Shown: positions 45,298-63,457, numbered from the stretch's first letter. The stretch is 64,000 nt of DNA from Protea cynaroides (GCA_028583415.1 JAMYWD010001004.1:1-64000); one strand, 5' to 3'. Numbers and translations are program-made. The notes: generated from the sequence alone by a model not told the origin.

Positions 45298-48200
45298 GAT
45301 GCCCCTCTTCGGCCGAGATTGTGGGCAATTGAGGTCGAAGACAAAAGTGGCCCATTTTTGCATTATTCTGCACTTGATCTAGAGTCTAACATTGCTCCCT
45401 TGAATTGATGCTGTAAACTTTTTTTTTTTTTTTTTGACACTGTACAACAAAAAAAATGTAGATGTCAAGCTCCTTGAGTAGCGACCTTATCAGGTCTGTG
45501 ACTTTAGCTCAAGACCGCTCATGGAATAACTGTAACTGTCAAGCTTCTTGAGTAGCGACCTCATCGGGTCTGTGACTTTAGCTCAAGACCGCTCATGATG
45601 TAACTGTAACTGTGCTTTGTGCTCTGAATTTGTAACCTCTGAATGTATAGCCTTTGGCTGTGTAGCCTTTGGATGTGTAGCCTTTGGACCGAATTTGGGG
45701 TGTCCCAAATTGCTTACGTATCCTTTGGGATTTTCGTCCCTCCAGAATCAGGTTCCGTGTAGTTCGGGCTGATTTTTTTCTCTCTTTCCATGATCTTTCT
45801 TTCTTTCTTCTCTTTGCTTGCATCTTGTTCTCTTTTCCATTCTTATTCTGCTTTCATTCAGTCTTCTTTCTTCTCTGTACTTTCACCTTTCTTTCCTTTT
45901 TTTTTCATTTCTCTTTTTCTTTTTCTTGTTCTTTTCAATTCCTTTCTTCATCTTTCTTCACTCCCAAAATGGGTTGAACTTTCCATAAATATTGAAGTAG
46001 CCACAATGGGACTCAGCATCTGCACTTTGTCCACTAACATTGCTCGAAATCCAAGAGGAACTAGAGATCATGATTTGATCGACTTTCCTTGACTTGACTT
46101 AATCTAGACCGAGAGAAACATGTTTCTTTTCTTTAAAAGGCAATTTTGATATAATCTGCATTCTTGCCAAATTTATATGGGTTTCACTTTGATCAAAGGG
46201 CAATCATGTCTTTTAATGAGGGGCAAATGATGATAACGACTCAAATTTGTATGAGTCATCTTTCTCTTACATGCAAATGAACTCAACTAGAGTTTCAAAC
46301 AAGGGGCTCAACTAAACTCATGATGTTTGGATAAATGGGTGATTTTGCCCCAGTGTCTAAGTTCAAGTCTGCACACATTGATAGACAGACGACTTTTGAG
46401 TCATCAATAGATATAACCTTAAGGAGATGCAACCTTACACTAATCTTTAGAAAAAAACATCAAATAATGCTTTCTCCTCTCGGTATCAATCCGATAGAAA
46501 ACAAGTTTCAACAAGCTATGCTCGGATGCTGAATCGGTTATAACCACGTTTGGGCCCAAATCCTTTAAGTCTGTATACAAGTATGACGATGAAGGTCCAG
46601 ATGGACAGATAAGAAACTGTCCAATGGGTCTACCATTGGGAGAGTGTTTGATTGTTTATGTAGAATGGCTTGATCTCCACTAGGCGATGCCATTTTATTG
46701 GCTAGCAATAAAAGACTATGGAATTCTTGGACGCCGTCGAAATGATGAACGACAGATAGATATTCTAGTCAGATTTATTGAACAATATTTATGCATAACA
46801 AGACGATATGTTCACAAGAATCAATACCATAAAATTTTGTGACATTTGAAGTAAGGGCATGTAATGTAGACTCTGTGGAAGACCGTCAGATTGATGGACG
46901 GGAGAGAGAGTCTTTAGCCGAAAAGAAAAATTCTCTGATGACAACAAAGTGATGAGAGCACCCCTTGTATGGGCGGGATGTAGTGACCAATATCAAAATC
47001 CAGCTCAACACACAATGTGAATCACGATAAATGATCAGCTCTCCAATCAGGTTCTAAGAAATGGTGTCTATATGTCATTGTACTTGTACCAATTGTCTTA
47101 TTGCTTTATAACTTAACTCGTCCATCAGCAGGGCTCCAAAGGAGTTGCCCCATGTACATGTCTTGTAATCAAACTCACTCATCATTAGTGTTTCAAAGTA
47201 GTTTCTCCAAGTCTATGCACCATAGTTGAACTTCTCCACCATCATTGTTCCAATGTAGTATGCTAACCAACCTCATTATTTTGTATAGCTCTTTCTTTTT
47301 CTTTTTTTTTTCTTTTTTTTTTCTTTTTTTTTTCTTTTTTTTTCTTTCTTCCTTTTTTTCTTTTCTCTCTTTTTTTTTTTTTTTTTTTTTGAGCTCATCT
47401 TTGACTTTGAGGTTGATCTATAGCATGTTTTATGTCTGTAGACTATATGCACTTGTAGAAGACTTGATCACTTGAATGGTCCTTGTATGTAGAAATAACC
47501 CATAAAATTTTTTTTCTGTAAATTGATCAAATGGGATGACATTTTGTTGTACCAGCTTGTATCTTTGCGAATGCTTGCATGACTTCAACTTAATCATCTA
47601 TAACTTTCATGTGTGTGTTGAGCTTTCATTTCTCTAAAGGTCGATGGAGTAGAAGTTCAGGTTGTGGTCCTTCATCTCAATCGTCATCAGAGTCAGAATT
47701 AGCAACGGACATGGAAGAGGAAGAAATATCAAACTGGGAAGGAATGGATTGGAAGTAGTAAAACACTGTTGTTGATGTCTCAAATGAGGTGATTATTATT
47801 CATTTCTCAGAGCATTTTGGACTAGACCGTCTACAGACACATCGAACTTAAGCCCAAACATAGATGACCTATCAGATACCGATGGTAGCCAGTTTAGACA
47901 AGTAATTCACCGAGTTACCCCAATTGGATACGACATCATTGACGCCAACTTATGATTGGTTGTAGGACCGAATCTCCATTCAGACTTTCGCTAGTAAAAC
48001 TCATTACGACTATCTATCGACATGTGCTTGACCCTTTCCATCTTGAGATAAACCCCTCTTAGGTCTATTACCATTTTGATTTATTCCCCAATTCGGGTTT
48101 GACATTCACTTGGCCAATGCCTCAATTTGGGGTAAATGTATTCTAATCTTATGCCCCAGTTTGGATGTCATGAAACTCTGACCTATACCCTTGTTGGTCC

Positions 48201-50012
48201 ATCACCTTTTTGGTTTGCCCCACTTTGAATCCATTAACATTTTAATATGCCCCGGTTTAGGGTGCACTGATATTTTTGTTGTGCCCCAATTTAGGGTATA
48301 CTAACATTTTGGTTTGGCCCCAGTTTAGGGTGCACATGAAATTCATTTTTAGGCTACCTTAATTTTGAGATACAATTGACCACATGGTCTTCCTTTTAAT
48401 CCTGAATTTTGGGAGGTGGGTGGGCCATTCTTAAAGGTTCAAGGGCTACTCCTTTGAGTTTGGGTCACCTTGGGTGATGAAAGTAATTTGGGAGTCAGCA
48501 CTCCGTCGGTCAAAGTGGCTCAATCGGGTGAACGAAATGATTTCCAATCTCAGTTTTTCCATTTAAATTTGGCAGGTATGCTAGTATGGGAAAGAAACAT
48601 GTAATCTCTCAGAATCTATGATTCAGCTTTCTAATCTCTTGGATTCCTTAACTCCGATCTTGGAATTTCAATTCCGCTCTGCAATATTTGGGCTCTCAAT
48701 ATACTGTCTTCCAACCATTCCAATACTTTGAGGTACAAAAGTCCTCCTTATGAACATGAACCGAGACATGAACCAGTGATGATGAGACCTTCTTATGAGT
48801 GGATGTAATAAGAGTGGATGCTTTGTCTACTCACTCAGGTGTTCTCTTAAGTCTAGAAAATCATATCCTCCCTAGTTCAACCTTTCTTTCTTTTTTTTCT
48901 TTTTTATTTATTATTTTTTTCTTTTTTTTTTGTTTTTTTTTTAAATTTTTTTTATATAAACAATGAACAAAGGTTAAGACTCAGAAGTGACTGGACACGA
49001 GAAGGATGCACATACACATACAAGCTGACTCGACCAAACAAAGTTAGCTCCTTCATGAAAACCGACCATTAGACATCATCTGTAACAATTTATTTGTATT
49101 TGAATAACCCCATGATTGGTCTTGGGGCCTCAAGATTCCTAATGGATCATTGTAGCACCAAGGTTCGACCATGTGGTTCATCAAATTTCAAAAAATTGAA
49201 ACGGATGTGCTTATTTGTAGTTTTCATGATGGATGACAAAAGCGGTTCATGATTGAAAAAACCGGTAAATTTCTATTTGATCATAGTATCTATGCCGTGA
49301 CGAAGATTTTCCGATCGTTTTTGAGATTGATGTATCAATATTGAATGGTCAACACAATGAGCTTTGTACGATGGAGGGCGTGTACAGACTGCCCACACTA
49401 ATGTGTATGCGGGTATACGTAACCCTCACGCTCCCAACAAGTGAGAGACAAGAATACTCAAGTGTGGATCCAAACATGTTGACAAGTCAAGGACAAAAAC
49501 GGGCAGAACTTCGACGTCTCAGATGTAAATATTATGATCGAGTAGATTTTACCATGTTGGTTCAAAGATGGACCAAAAATAACATACATATGGCTCAAAC
49601 TGGGTTAGGACAGAAAAGGTCACCTTGACGAGGACGGGGTAACCTATCACCGAATGCTCGATGAATAATGGGTCCCCATTCCCTTTATATACTATGTTGC
49701 AAGGATCCAAGCGACGTGGAGTAGCATAACGAATTCCGAGGCGGACCCAAGAAACGCTCGTTAGAGGCTGCTCGCCTGTCGTGGTCTCACAAAGTACAGG
49801 CCAAGGTCGTGTGTTTCGCCCTAGCGGGCTGCCCCACATGCATGGGACCCGGTTCGGCTACTCGCACGAAAGTGTGACTGAACTCATTCCCCCCAAAACA
49901 ATATGTACAAACAATAAATATAGTACCCTAGATCTAGCATCAAATGTCAAGCAAATCAATATAAGGAAAGTATCCTAGGAGTCTGAATATTATTCCCCAG
50001 CGGAGTCGCCAC
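45298..50012 (+). other. Coding-free internal region of element C
   Basis: 4.7 kb between the LTRs. Near the left end a unit of about 75 bases with CTTGAGTAGCGACCT and CTTTAGCTCAAGACCGCTCATG is present twice (about 45462-45530 and 45540-45605), followed by three TGTAGCCTTTGG units (45650-45690). T-rich tracts lie at 47290-47392 and 48886-48955. At 48050-48330 a GCCCCAGTTTAGGGTGCAC-type phrase repeats about five times. A short acidic-Ser frame fragment near 47680-47760 might be a pol remnant of the parent element but cannot be assigned. No retroelement domain is recognised. Confidence 0.8.
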
Positions 50013-54300
<4,288 letters not shown>

Positions 54301-56911
54301 CTATCATCAACTGAAGATTAAAGAAGGTGACATTCCGAAGACAGCTTTCAGGACCAGATACGGACATTATGAGTTCCTAGTGATGTCCTTCGGACTAACT
54401 AATGCACCGGCAACGTTCATGGAACTTATGAACCGAGTTTTCCACGATATGTTGGACACGTCGGTGATAGTATTTATTGATGACATATTGGTATACTCCA
54501 AGGACAAGGAAACCCATGTCAAGAACCTAAACGCAGCCCTACAGCGTTTAAGGGAAGAGAAGTTATACGCCAAATTTTTAAAGTGTGAGTTTTGGCTAAG
54601 TGAAGTCGCATTCCTAAGCCATGTAGTATCCGCAGAAGGAATCAAAGTGGACCCCAGTAAGATCGAGGCTATTGTGAAGTGGAAAGCACCAAAGAGCGTC
54701 TCAGAAATTAGAAGTTTCCTGGGTCTAGCTGGATATTATCGGAGATTCGTAGAAGATTATTCTCGGATTGCCGTACCTCTCACCAGTTTGACCAAGAAAG
54801 GAGAAAAGTTCGTATGGACGGATAAGTGTGAAAAGAGCTTTCAAACACTGAAGACCAGATTGATATCCACTCCAATTTTAACCATTCCCGTTCTAGGACA
54901 GACATTCACCTTATACACTGATGCATCGGGATTGGGATTAGGATGTGTGCTTATGCAAGGAGAACAAGTAGTTGCGTATGCATCGAGACAGTTGAAGGTA
55001 CATGAGAAGAATTACCCCACTCATGATTTGGAGTTAGCGGCAGTAGTACATGCTGTCAAAATATGGAGACACTACCTATACGGAGAGAAATTTCAGATTA
55101 AGTCGGACCATAAAAGTTTTACTTATCTATTTAATCAGAAGGAGTTGAATATGAGACAGAGAAGATGGCTGGAACTATTGAAAGACTACGATTGTGATAT
55201 CCAGTATCATCCGGGAAAAGCGAATGTGGTAGCGGATGAATTGAGCAGAAAAACAATGATAAAATCTCAAGGAGAAACCAGCACGACTGCAGCAATGTAT
55301 ACCAATGGAATGGTGTTTAATCACGGCAACGAGCACTATGTGATCGATACACCGGATGGATCAACCGACCAAGGGTTCAATCATTGGTTTTCAAATATGT
55401 TCGCGGCATTGAAGATAATGCCGGATATAGTGGATGAAGTGAAGATAGCTATCAAAGCAGACCCCTATCTGAGAACGGTACAAGAAGATATCGAGAAAGG
55501 TAGGACTAACCCTGAGTTCACCTTGGATGACGAGAAGGTACTGAAATACAAAGGAAGAATATGTGTACCCGAAACAGAAAGTGTGGACATTAGACACCGA
55601 CTCATGAAAGAAGCCCATACCACCATCTACTCGGTACATCCTAGAAGTACAAAAATGTATCATGATCTAAAGAAACTGTATTGGTGGAGGGGAATGAAGG
55701 CAGATGTAGCCAAGTTCATGTCTCAATGCCTAAATTGTTAGAAGGTAAAGGCGGAACGACAAAGACCCGCAGGACTGTTACAACCATTACCGGAACCAGC
55801 ATGGAAATGGGACTGCATCACTATGGACTTCGTCACAGGACTACCATTGACTCCTCTAGTAGTTGACGCAGTTTGGGTGATTGTAGACCGTCTGACTAAA
55901 ACAACTCGCTTTATACCGATACGACCCCAATATACGCTAGAAAGGTTAACAAAGCTGTATGTGGATAATATTGTTCGGCTACATGGTGTTCCAGAAAGCA
56001 TTGTGTCCGATAGAGATCCACGATTTACTTCCAAATTTTGGGAAGGATTGCAAAAGGCCATGGGTACAACATTGAAGTTCAGTACTGCATTCCACCCACA
56101 GACAGACGGACAGTCGAAGCGTACAATTCAAATTTTAGAAGATATGCTACGAGGATGTGTGATTGATTTCAAGGGATCATGGGACGAAAAGTTACCATTG
56201 ATCGAGTTCGCATACAATAACAGCTATCAGGCTACTATACAGATGTCACCTTATGAAGCACTGTATGGTAGGAAGTGTCGAACTCCCTTGTTTTGGAATG
56301 AAGTTGGAGAACGTAGTATTGTTGGACCAGAATTTGTTGAAGAGACTTGTTGAGTGGTCGACATCATCAAGGAAAGAGTAAGGGTAGCTCAGAACTGTCA
56401 GAAGCAATACGCAGATACTCGAAGAAGAGATCTAGATTTCGCCGTAGGCGAAAAAGTATTTTTGAAAGTATCGCCTATGCGAGGATTGGAGAGGTTCGGA
56501 CAGAAAGGAAAACTAAGTCTAAGATATGTCAGACCATATGAGATTCTGGATAAGCGTGGAAAAGTAGCTTATCAGTTAGCACTACCACCATCTATGTCAA
56601 GTGTGCATGACGTATTTCACATATCCTTATTGAAGAAGTATGTCAAAGACCCAACACATGTGTTGACAGTAGATTTGCCGGAACTGATTGATGATTTGAC
56701 ATTTGAAGTAATACCAATGGAAATCACTAGTCGAAAGGTTCAACGTTTACGCAACAAGATATCTACTATGTTAAGGTCACATGGAAAAGTAGAGACATGG
56801 AAGAGATTACATGGGAAGAAGAAAGTGCTATGAGAAAGCAATACCCTCACTTGTTTGATTCAGAAGGTACGTACAATTTCGAGGATGAAATTTTTATAAG
56901 TTGGGGGGAGT
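54301..56911 (+). pseudogene. pol of B, part 2: RT, RNase H, integrase, chromodomain
   Basis: It resumes at HQLKIKEGDIPKT after the repeated target site. RT catalytic FIDDILVY lies near 54473, RNase H YTDASGLGLGCVLMQ near 54915, the integrase HHCC finger near 55615-55740, the core Asp block WDCITMDFVTG near 55810, SDRDPRF near 56010 and the Glu block in TDGQSKRTIQILEDML near 56105. Three lesions are visible: TAG at 55739-55741 just after the last zinc-finger Cys, TGA at 56351-56353, and a one-base frameshift near 56755 at the start of the chromodomain-like stretch. In the shifted frame the chromodomain stays readable, and its stop is the TAA formed by the first bases of the 3' LTR. Confidence 0.93.
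56901..56911 (+). other. Polypurine tract of element B
   Basis: TTGGGGGGAGT immediately before the 3' LTR; same position as in A. Confidence 0.85.
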
Positions 56912-59209
56912 TGTAAGACCCGTATCAATCTAACCCGGTCTTACCACCTTGAACCAGGTTTACCCATCATGGTCGAGTCAAATGGACCAAGGGCATGAAG
57001 GAGATCGAGATCCCAGGTATCAAATCGACCCAAAAACATTTAATTCTAGGGGAGGGTCGCACACCCAGTGAAGCAGGGTCGGACCTCCCAAAACAGAAAG
57101 TCAGACCCTCAGTTTTGAAGGGAGGGTCGGACAGCTTAAGACCCTAGGGTCGACGGGATCATCGACCCTCCCATCGACCCTCGATTTCTGACGAAACTGA
57201 AATTAGGAAATTTCCTAATTTTCGGTTGGGATTCTTTTCAAATCTCAATGGGATTATTATAGAACATTCCTAGTCTATTTAAAGGACGCCCCTAAGCCAC
57301 TTTCACTCCTTTCACAACCCTAATTGAATTGAGAGAAAGAGAGGAGAAGGAAAAGAGGAAGAAGAGAGGAAAGGAAGAGAACCTAGCAAAAAGGAGAAGA
57401 AATTGCAAAGAAAAGTAATCTTCTCAGGTATGGATACTAATTCCATGAGTTTCTACAGACCTTAGGTTAGATATGGTTGAGTGTAGGATTTCGGAGAAAC
57501 CCAAACCATCCATCCATGGTTAGGTTTTCATGGAAAACCATAGGAGGATGCACGAAAACTATTCAGAGGGTTTATATATGGTTCTAGACCATGGAATGAA
57601 TGTTGAGTGAATGAAGGAAGCAAGCCATAGGACCCCAAACACGAAGAGTGGATTAAAAAGTGGAAATTAGACCAGAGTGCACCGAGGGTCGATAGACCAT
57701 CCGACCCTAGGTGTTTCTGACCATCGACCTTCAGCATTCGGGAAGTTCAGAATGGAGGGAGGGTCGATAGACCCATCGACCCTAGCATCGACCCTAGCAT
57801 CGACCCTCAGTTGACAGAATGGTTTTTAAATTATGAATTAATTCTAATTAAATTCTATCGACTTTGTTAGGTTTGCTAGCAATATAATAACAATATAAAG
57901 GTGATTCTAAAGCTTGGGAAAATATCTATTAGCAAGCTAAGGTGAGGAACCTTAACCCCAAACTAAATTGGTTAATAATAAACTGTTTTCTATTTCTTGA
58001 GTCCTATGCCATGTTTGATTCTATGCAAATATGTTTGTAATGTGCATACAGCATGCCATCCAATATTTCTATTACTTATTCATGCATATTTACTTTATTG
58101 TTTATAACATGATGATGATGATGATAGGAATAGGCATGTGATTGTATGTGTGTGGTTGATGTGCTTGATGCGAGCGAGTATCAGGGGAGGTGTGATGAGA
58201 ACATCAATAAACGTTAACCTTTGGCGGGTCTCAGCACTTTAGCTCTATCTCTAACTCAAGTCTTGTGCATTGACATCGTCGTATCGCCATTACCTTAGCA
58301 GAACTATTATGTCGTAGAGTATCAGGGGAGGTGGTCTCGGTCCTTGTAGTCTCTGACTCTACCGGGGGGCCTTAGCTCTATCTCTATGGGCATTCTGAGG
58401 GATGCTGGGGTGAGGCCTTGGATACACTGTTTGGCATTAGGATTGGTTAGCAGCGAGCCCAGTTTGCAAGCCCTCGCTCACAGGGGCTTACGTGTTGGTA
58501 TAGCATTATATAGCAATAAACGTTAACCTTTGTTGTATAATGTTATGGTAGGGTGGATGGGGACGACGATAAACGTTAACCTTCGGGCGGGCTTCCACAC
58601 CCTGTGTATAGAGGCGGTGTCAATAAACGTTAACCTTTGACCACCCAACCTTTCTATTGCACATTGCAAACTATAAAACAAGACCAAAGATATAAATTGA
58701 TTTTTTGCATGCATATGTATTGTTGCATTGTTTTGGCTACTCACTGAGCCGTGTTGTGTGCTCACCCCTCGACGTCGAATATTTTAGTTGATGATGCAGG
58801 TTATACAGTTGAAGATTATATGAACGCGTCGGCGTACGGAAATGTAACAGCCATGGAAGTTGGAGCTGAAGATGATACACATGATCCCTCTTGCGAGTGC
58901 AACTCGTGTGTATTTGATTAGATATTTTTGTAGGTTTCTTTATTGGATTTATAAGACATGTATTTGATATTTAAATATTTATGTCTTAGTTAAACATAGA
59001 ATAATTTGCTATTATTTATGGATATCATCTTAGTTCTCAGTTCATATTATTTATAAATTTTCCGCTATTGTGTATTACTCTGATTATGATTGTGGATGCG
59101 TGTAAAGTTCGGATAACGCGGGGATAGCCTATTTGAGATCCTGGTTGACCCGTTGTTTATTTAGCGGTTCATCACACCATTCTGGTTAGACCAAAATTGG
59201 GGTGTGACA
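56912..59209 (+). mobile_element. 3' LTR of element B
   Basis: 2,298 bp, TGTAAGAC to GTGTGACA. It keeps the TATTTAAA box (57276-57283), both motif clusters, the four ATAAACGTTAACCTT copies (about 58204, 58515, 58567, 58622) and an intact small frame (58790-58921). It lacks one GAGGGTCGCACC unit that the 5' LTR has near 34729. Confidence 0.95.
58790..58921 (+). CDS. Conserved LTR small frame, copy in B 3' LTR
   Basis: 43 codons plus TAG. It differs from the 5' LTR copy at a handful of bases and keeps the frame, with HDPSCECNSC near the end. Fourth open copy of the frame in the window besides A, F and H. Confidence 0.6.
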   Translation, partial: DDAGYTVEDYMNASAYGNVTAMEVGAEDDTHDPSCECNSCVFD

Positions 59210-59214
59210 GTGCC

Positions 59215-62022
59215 TCATATGGAGCCATCTGGATCGTAGCACGGTAACTATTGTTATAAGCAAACTCGATGAGCGATAGCTTCTCGTCCCAAGCTCCTTT
59301 GAAATCTAGGGCACACGCTCGGAGCATATCCTCTAAGATTTGAATAGTTCTTTCTGACTGCCCGTCTGTCTGAGGATGAAAAGCTGTACTAAACTTTAAC
59401 TTGGTTCCCATCGCTTTCTGTAATCCTTCCCAGAACTTTGATATAAAACGGGGATCTCTGTCAGATACTATACTCTCTGGAATGCCGTGAAGTCTGACTA
59501 TATTGTCCACATACAACTTCGCTAGCTTGTCTTGGTATACTGAGGTCTGACAGCGATGAAGCGGGCTGTCTTGGTAAGTCGATCGACTATCACCCAAACT
59601 GCATCCACTGACCTTGGTGTCAAGGGTAGGCCAGTGACGAAATCCATTGTGATACAATCCCACTTCCATGCTGGCTCCGGTATTGGTTGTAGCAAACCTA
59701 TGGGTCTCTGTCTTTCTGCTTTCACTTGCTGGCAATTTAGACATTGGAATACAAATCGAGCTACATCAGCTTTCATACCCCTCTACCAATATAGTCTTCT
59801 TAAATCATGGTACATCTTGGTGCTTCCTAGATGTACCAAATATGGGGTGTAATGAGCTTCTGTCTCTGTCTCTGATATTTGAGTTCTCACTCTCAGGTAT
59901 ACATAATCGTTCATGATACCTGAGTACCTTGTCTGAATCCAAGGTAAAGTCAGAGTTGCTTTTACCCTTCTCTAGATCTTCTTGCACAGTCTTGAGGTGT
60001 GGATCTTGTAGGATTGCTACTTTTACCTCGTCTATTAGGTCTGATGAGATCTTCAAGGCTGCAAACATCAATGTGAACTTATGAATCAAGTCTTATTCCA
60101 CTGGATCTTCTTCAGTCTCTAATATATACTCTTCTTCATTCTCTATTGAGCCTGAGGCTGCAGCACATAGTGCAGCGTTTGTACTAGGTCCTACCTCAGG
60201 TTTCAATGCCCACTTTCTACTTAAGGCATCAGCTACGACGTTTGCCTTACACGGATGGTACTGGATGTCACAATCATAATCTTTTAATAGCTCCAGCCAT
60301 CTCCTCTGTCTCATATTCAAGTCCTTCTGAGTAAAAAGGTAAGTCAAACTCTTATGATCCGACTTGATCTGAAACTTTTCACCATAAAGGTAGTGCCTCC
60401 AAGTCTTGATTGCTTGAATGACTGCTGCTAACTCCAGATCATGCGTAGGATAGTTCTTCTCATGCTCTTTCAACTGTCTTGACGAGTAGGCAATCACCTG
60501 TTCTCCTTGCATCAACACACATCCAAGACCCAACCGTGAGGCATCCGTATATAAGGTAAACGGCAAGCCTGGTGCTGGGATGGTCAAGATAGATGCAGAG
60601 ACTAGTCTTGACTTCAGAGTCTGAAAGCACCTCTCACACTCATCTGTCCATATGAACTTTTTTCCTTTCTTGGTTAGTCTGGTAAGTGGAACAGCGATCC
60701 TTGAGTAGTCTTCCATGAATCTTCTATAGTAACCAGCTAATCCAAGGAAGCTACGAATCTCTGCAACCGATTTTGGTGCTTCCCATCCTACTATAGCTGC
60801 GATCTTGCTTGGGTCTACCTTGATACCGTCTACAGATACAACGTGACCTAAGAAGGCCACTTCCTTCAGCCAAAATTCACACTTCTTGAACTTGGCGTAG
60901 AGCTTCTCCCTTCTCAGCCGTTGTAGGGCTGCTCTCAAGTGTGATGCACGAGTCTCCTTGTCCTTTCAGTAGACCAAGATGTCGTCAATGAATACGATGA
61001 CCGAAGTGTCCAACATGTCATGAAACACTCGGTTCATCAGTTCCATGAACGACGCTGGAGAGTTAGTCAACCCGAACGACATTACCAGAAATTCATAATG
61101 CCCATACCTTGTCCTGAAAGCAGTCTTCGAAATATCTCCTGCCTTGATCTTCAGTTGGTGATACCCTGATCTAAGATCAATCTTCGAGAAGACCTTTGCA
61201 CCCTGCAACTGATCGAACAGATCATCGATCCTAGGAAAAGGGTATCGGTTCTTATTAGTTAACTTGTTCAGCTCTCAGTAGTCAATACATAGTCGTACAC
61301 TACCATCCTTCTTCTTTACGAACAATACATGCGCTCCCCATGGTGATATACTTGGCCGTATGAAACCCTTATCTAGTAATTCTTGTAACTGGGTCTTCAA
61401 CTCCTTCAATTTTGTAGGGGCCATCCTGTACGGTGCCTTAGACACCGGTGCCGACCCTGGCATAAGATCTATCATGAACTCTGTAGCCCTGTCTGGAGGT
61501 AGGCCGGTAGATCCTCTGGAAATACGTCTGGAAACTCTTGTACCACATCCAGATCTTCCTTCTTTGGCACCTGCGCTGTAACATCGACCACAGACACTAA
61601 ATATCCAACTTCTCCCTTCTCTAGGCATCTCTTAGCTTTTAGGGCAGAGAGGATTAGCTTCCACTTCCTAGGTAATTTGGTTCCAGTGAAGCCAAACTCC
61701 TTTCCCTTATCATCCTTAAAAATAAGTTTTCTTTCGGCACATAGTAAGCTAGCTGAGTGATGGCCTAGCCAGTCCATTCCCAAGATGACGTCAAAGTCTG
61801 CCATCTCGAGTTGAACCAGATTTGCTTTTAGGTTTTGCCCATCAATACTAACTGAGCACGGCCCATAGCATTCATTCAACGCCACTTCTACTCCCAACGG
61901 AGAGCGAACTAGCAAGCTTGGAGTTAAGGGCTTGACAGGTAACTCCAATCGCTTTCCAAAAGACACAGAAACAAAGGAGAGTGTAGCCCCAGAGTCAAAG
62001 AGTACTCTGGCGGGTACACCAG
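59215..62022 (-). pseudogene. pol of F, main part (PR to integrase), broken
   Basis: Read leftward from 62022: protease LFDSGATLSF near 61990, VILGMDWLGHHSA near 61775, RT PYRMAPTKLKELK near 61425 and FIDDILVY near 60985. RNase H YTDASRLGLGCVLMQ lies near 60530, a partly scrambled integrase zinc-finger region near 59780-59870, then WDCITMDFVTG near 59650, the SDRDPRF block near 59450 and TDGQSERTIQILEDML near 59350. It ends at MAPYEA, where B entered. Stops near 60966 (after the FIDD block), 61275 and 60094 and frameshifts near 61500, 59830 and 59560 inactivate it. Confidence 0.92.
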
Positions 62023-62117
62023 CTATATCTACCGTTCTTGGAGTTTAAATATCCTTTAGTTTTACATGCTCATACATAACAAAACAGTAAGCAAAGTAGT
62101 AAGGAACAGAATCGTAC
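62023..62117 (-). other. Gag-pol intron of element F (degenerate)
   Basis: Minus strand: donor G|GTACGA at 62117. The region contains GAGCATGTAAAACTAA (62053-62070), the tract conserved in A and B. An in-phase acceptor is GATATAG at 62023. The position matching A and B (CCAAG near 62033-62037) would be one base out of frame, so the site is either mutated or shifted. Confidence 0.5.
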
Positions 62118-63457
62118 CAGTAACCACATCAGGTGATGCGGCTGCCTCCTCAGTGGTGACTGCAAATACCTTCACTTGCTGTGGCGGTTGCTTTTTTGGT
62201 AGAGTGCATGTCTTTGCATAATGGCCCAATTGTTGGTAGTTGAAACATTTTACATTAGGGTTTTGACCAGCTACCTATGGTGGTGGTGGTGCAGTAGTAT
62301 TCCTTGCTGGAACCACAGTAGACTGAGCCCTGTATGGGCGGAATGGTCTGGTGTTCCCTCCACTCGAAGTCTTGGTAGTAGGCCTCTTCAGTCCCCTGTT
62401 TTGGGCAAAGAAGTTGTCTCTTTGGCTTGATTCAATCACCCTGGCAATCTGTATAGCCTTGTTATACACATTCTTCTCCAAACCCAAGACATGCTCCCGA
62501 ATACTTCCTCGCAATCCCATAGTGAACCTGCGGGTTTTGGTTTCCTCCTTTTGCATGCTCGCTGGTGCAAAGAAAAATAGCTCTTCATACTTTGCTGGCA
62601 CGCATCTACAGTCATCTGGGATTGTTGCAGGTTGAGGAATTCCTTCTCCATTTGATCACGAAAACTCTTTGGAAAGTACTTGTCGAAGAAGGCTCCCTTG
62701 AATATTTCCCAGGTGATCTGGGTGTGCTTCGTCTCCAAGTATGTCCGGGTAAATTCCACCAGGCATTAGCATCTTCCTTGAGCATGTGTGTAGCAAATAA
62801 CACCTTCTCATCCTCTGAGCAAGTCATCAGACGGAAGTTCTTCTCCATCTCAGCAACCCACTGTGTAGGCCATAGTGGCTTTCCTGGTTTCCCTGTGAAG
62901 GTAGGGGGTTTCAACTTCAAAAACCTATCCACCGCTCGGCTTAGGTCGTTCTGCCCCTGTACATTTGTTCCATACCATAGTGGTGGGTACGAATAGATTC
63001 CTTGATAGGCAGACGATGTTGGAAATTGGTGTGGTAGTTGTGGATTCTGTTCTTGGCCCATCGGTCCAGTACTACCATCCACTGGCAGTGTGGTGTTATT
63101 CCCCCAAGACTCAGGTATACCTTCTGTAGAGATATATCCTGGTGGCTTGAATTTCTTTAGCATCTCGTGTAAGAATGCCTTCTGCTGAGCTTCTATCTGG
63201 TAGACCAGATTTGTCACGATTGTCTCAAAATTGGTGTGAGGAGGGCCTGGTAGATTTGTTGGTGCTCTGTTACTCTGCCCTTCTCCACCATTTCTCATTG
63301 GTGTCCTGTCCCCATCATCCCTCATTGGGGTTCCACCTTCTGGGTTTAGGTTTAGGTTTTGCTCACCAACGTTTCCTGCTTCCACATTGTCCTCGGCTTG
63401 ACGCACTCTTGAGTGGTGACATCTTCGTGAACCTCTGCGACCATTTCCGCCTGCCAT
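62118..63457 (-). pseudogene. gag of element F (broken)
   Basis: From the ATG at 63455-63457 (MAGGNGRRGSRRCHHSRVRQ), with a Pro/Asn-rich N-terminus and a Retrotrans_gag domain: WVAEMEKNFRLMTCSEDEKVLFATHMLK near 62840, then YLETKHTQITWEIFKGAFFDKYFP and YEELFFFAPASMQ. Two frameshifts (near 62760 and 62600) split the domain over three frames. The zinc knuckle near 62230-62275 reads CFNYQQLGHYAKTC: the second zinc-binding Cys is a Tyr, and a stop precedes it near 62275. Different N-terminus from B Gag, so a separate subfamily. Confidence 0.9.

Noticed and set aside
49341..49628. 95-codon frame in the interior of C
   Set aside because: No recognisable family, no supporting copy in the window and no domain motif.
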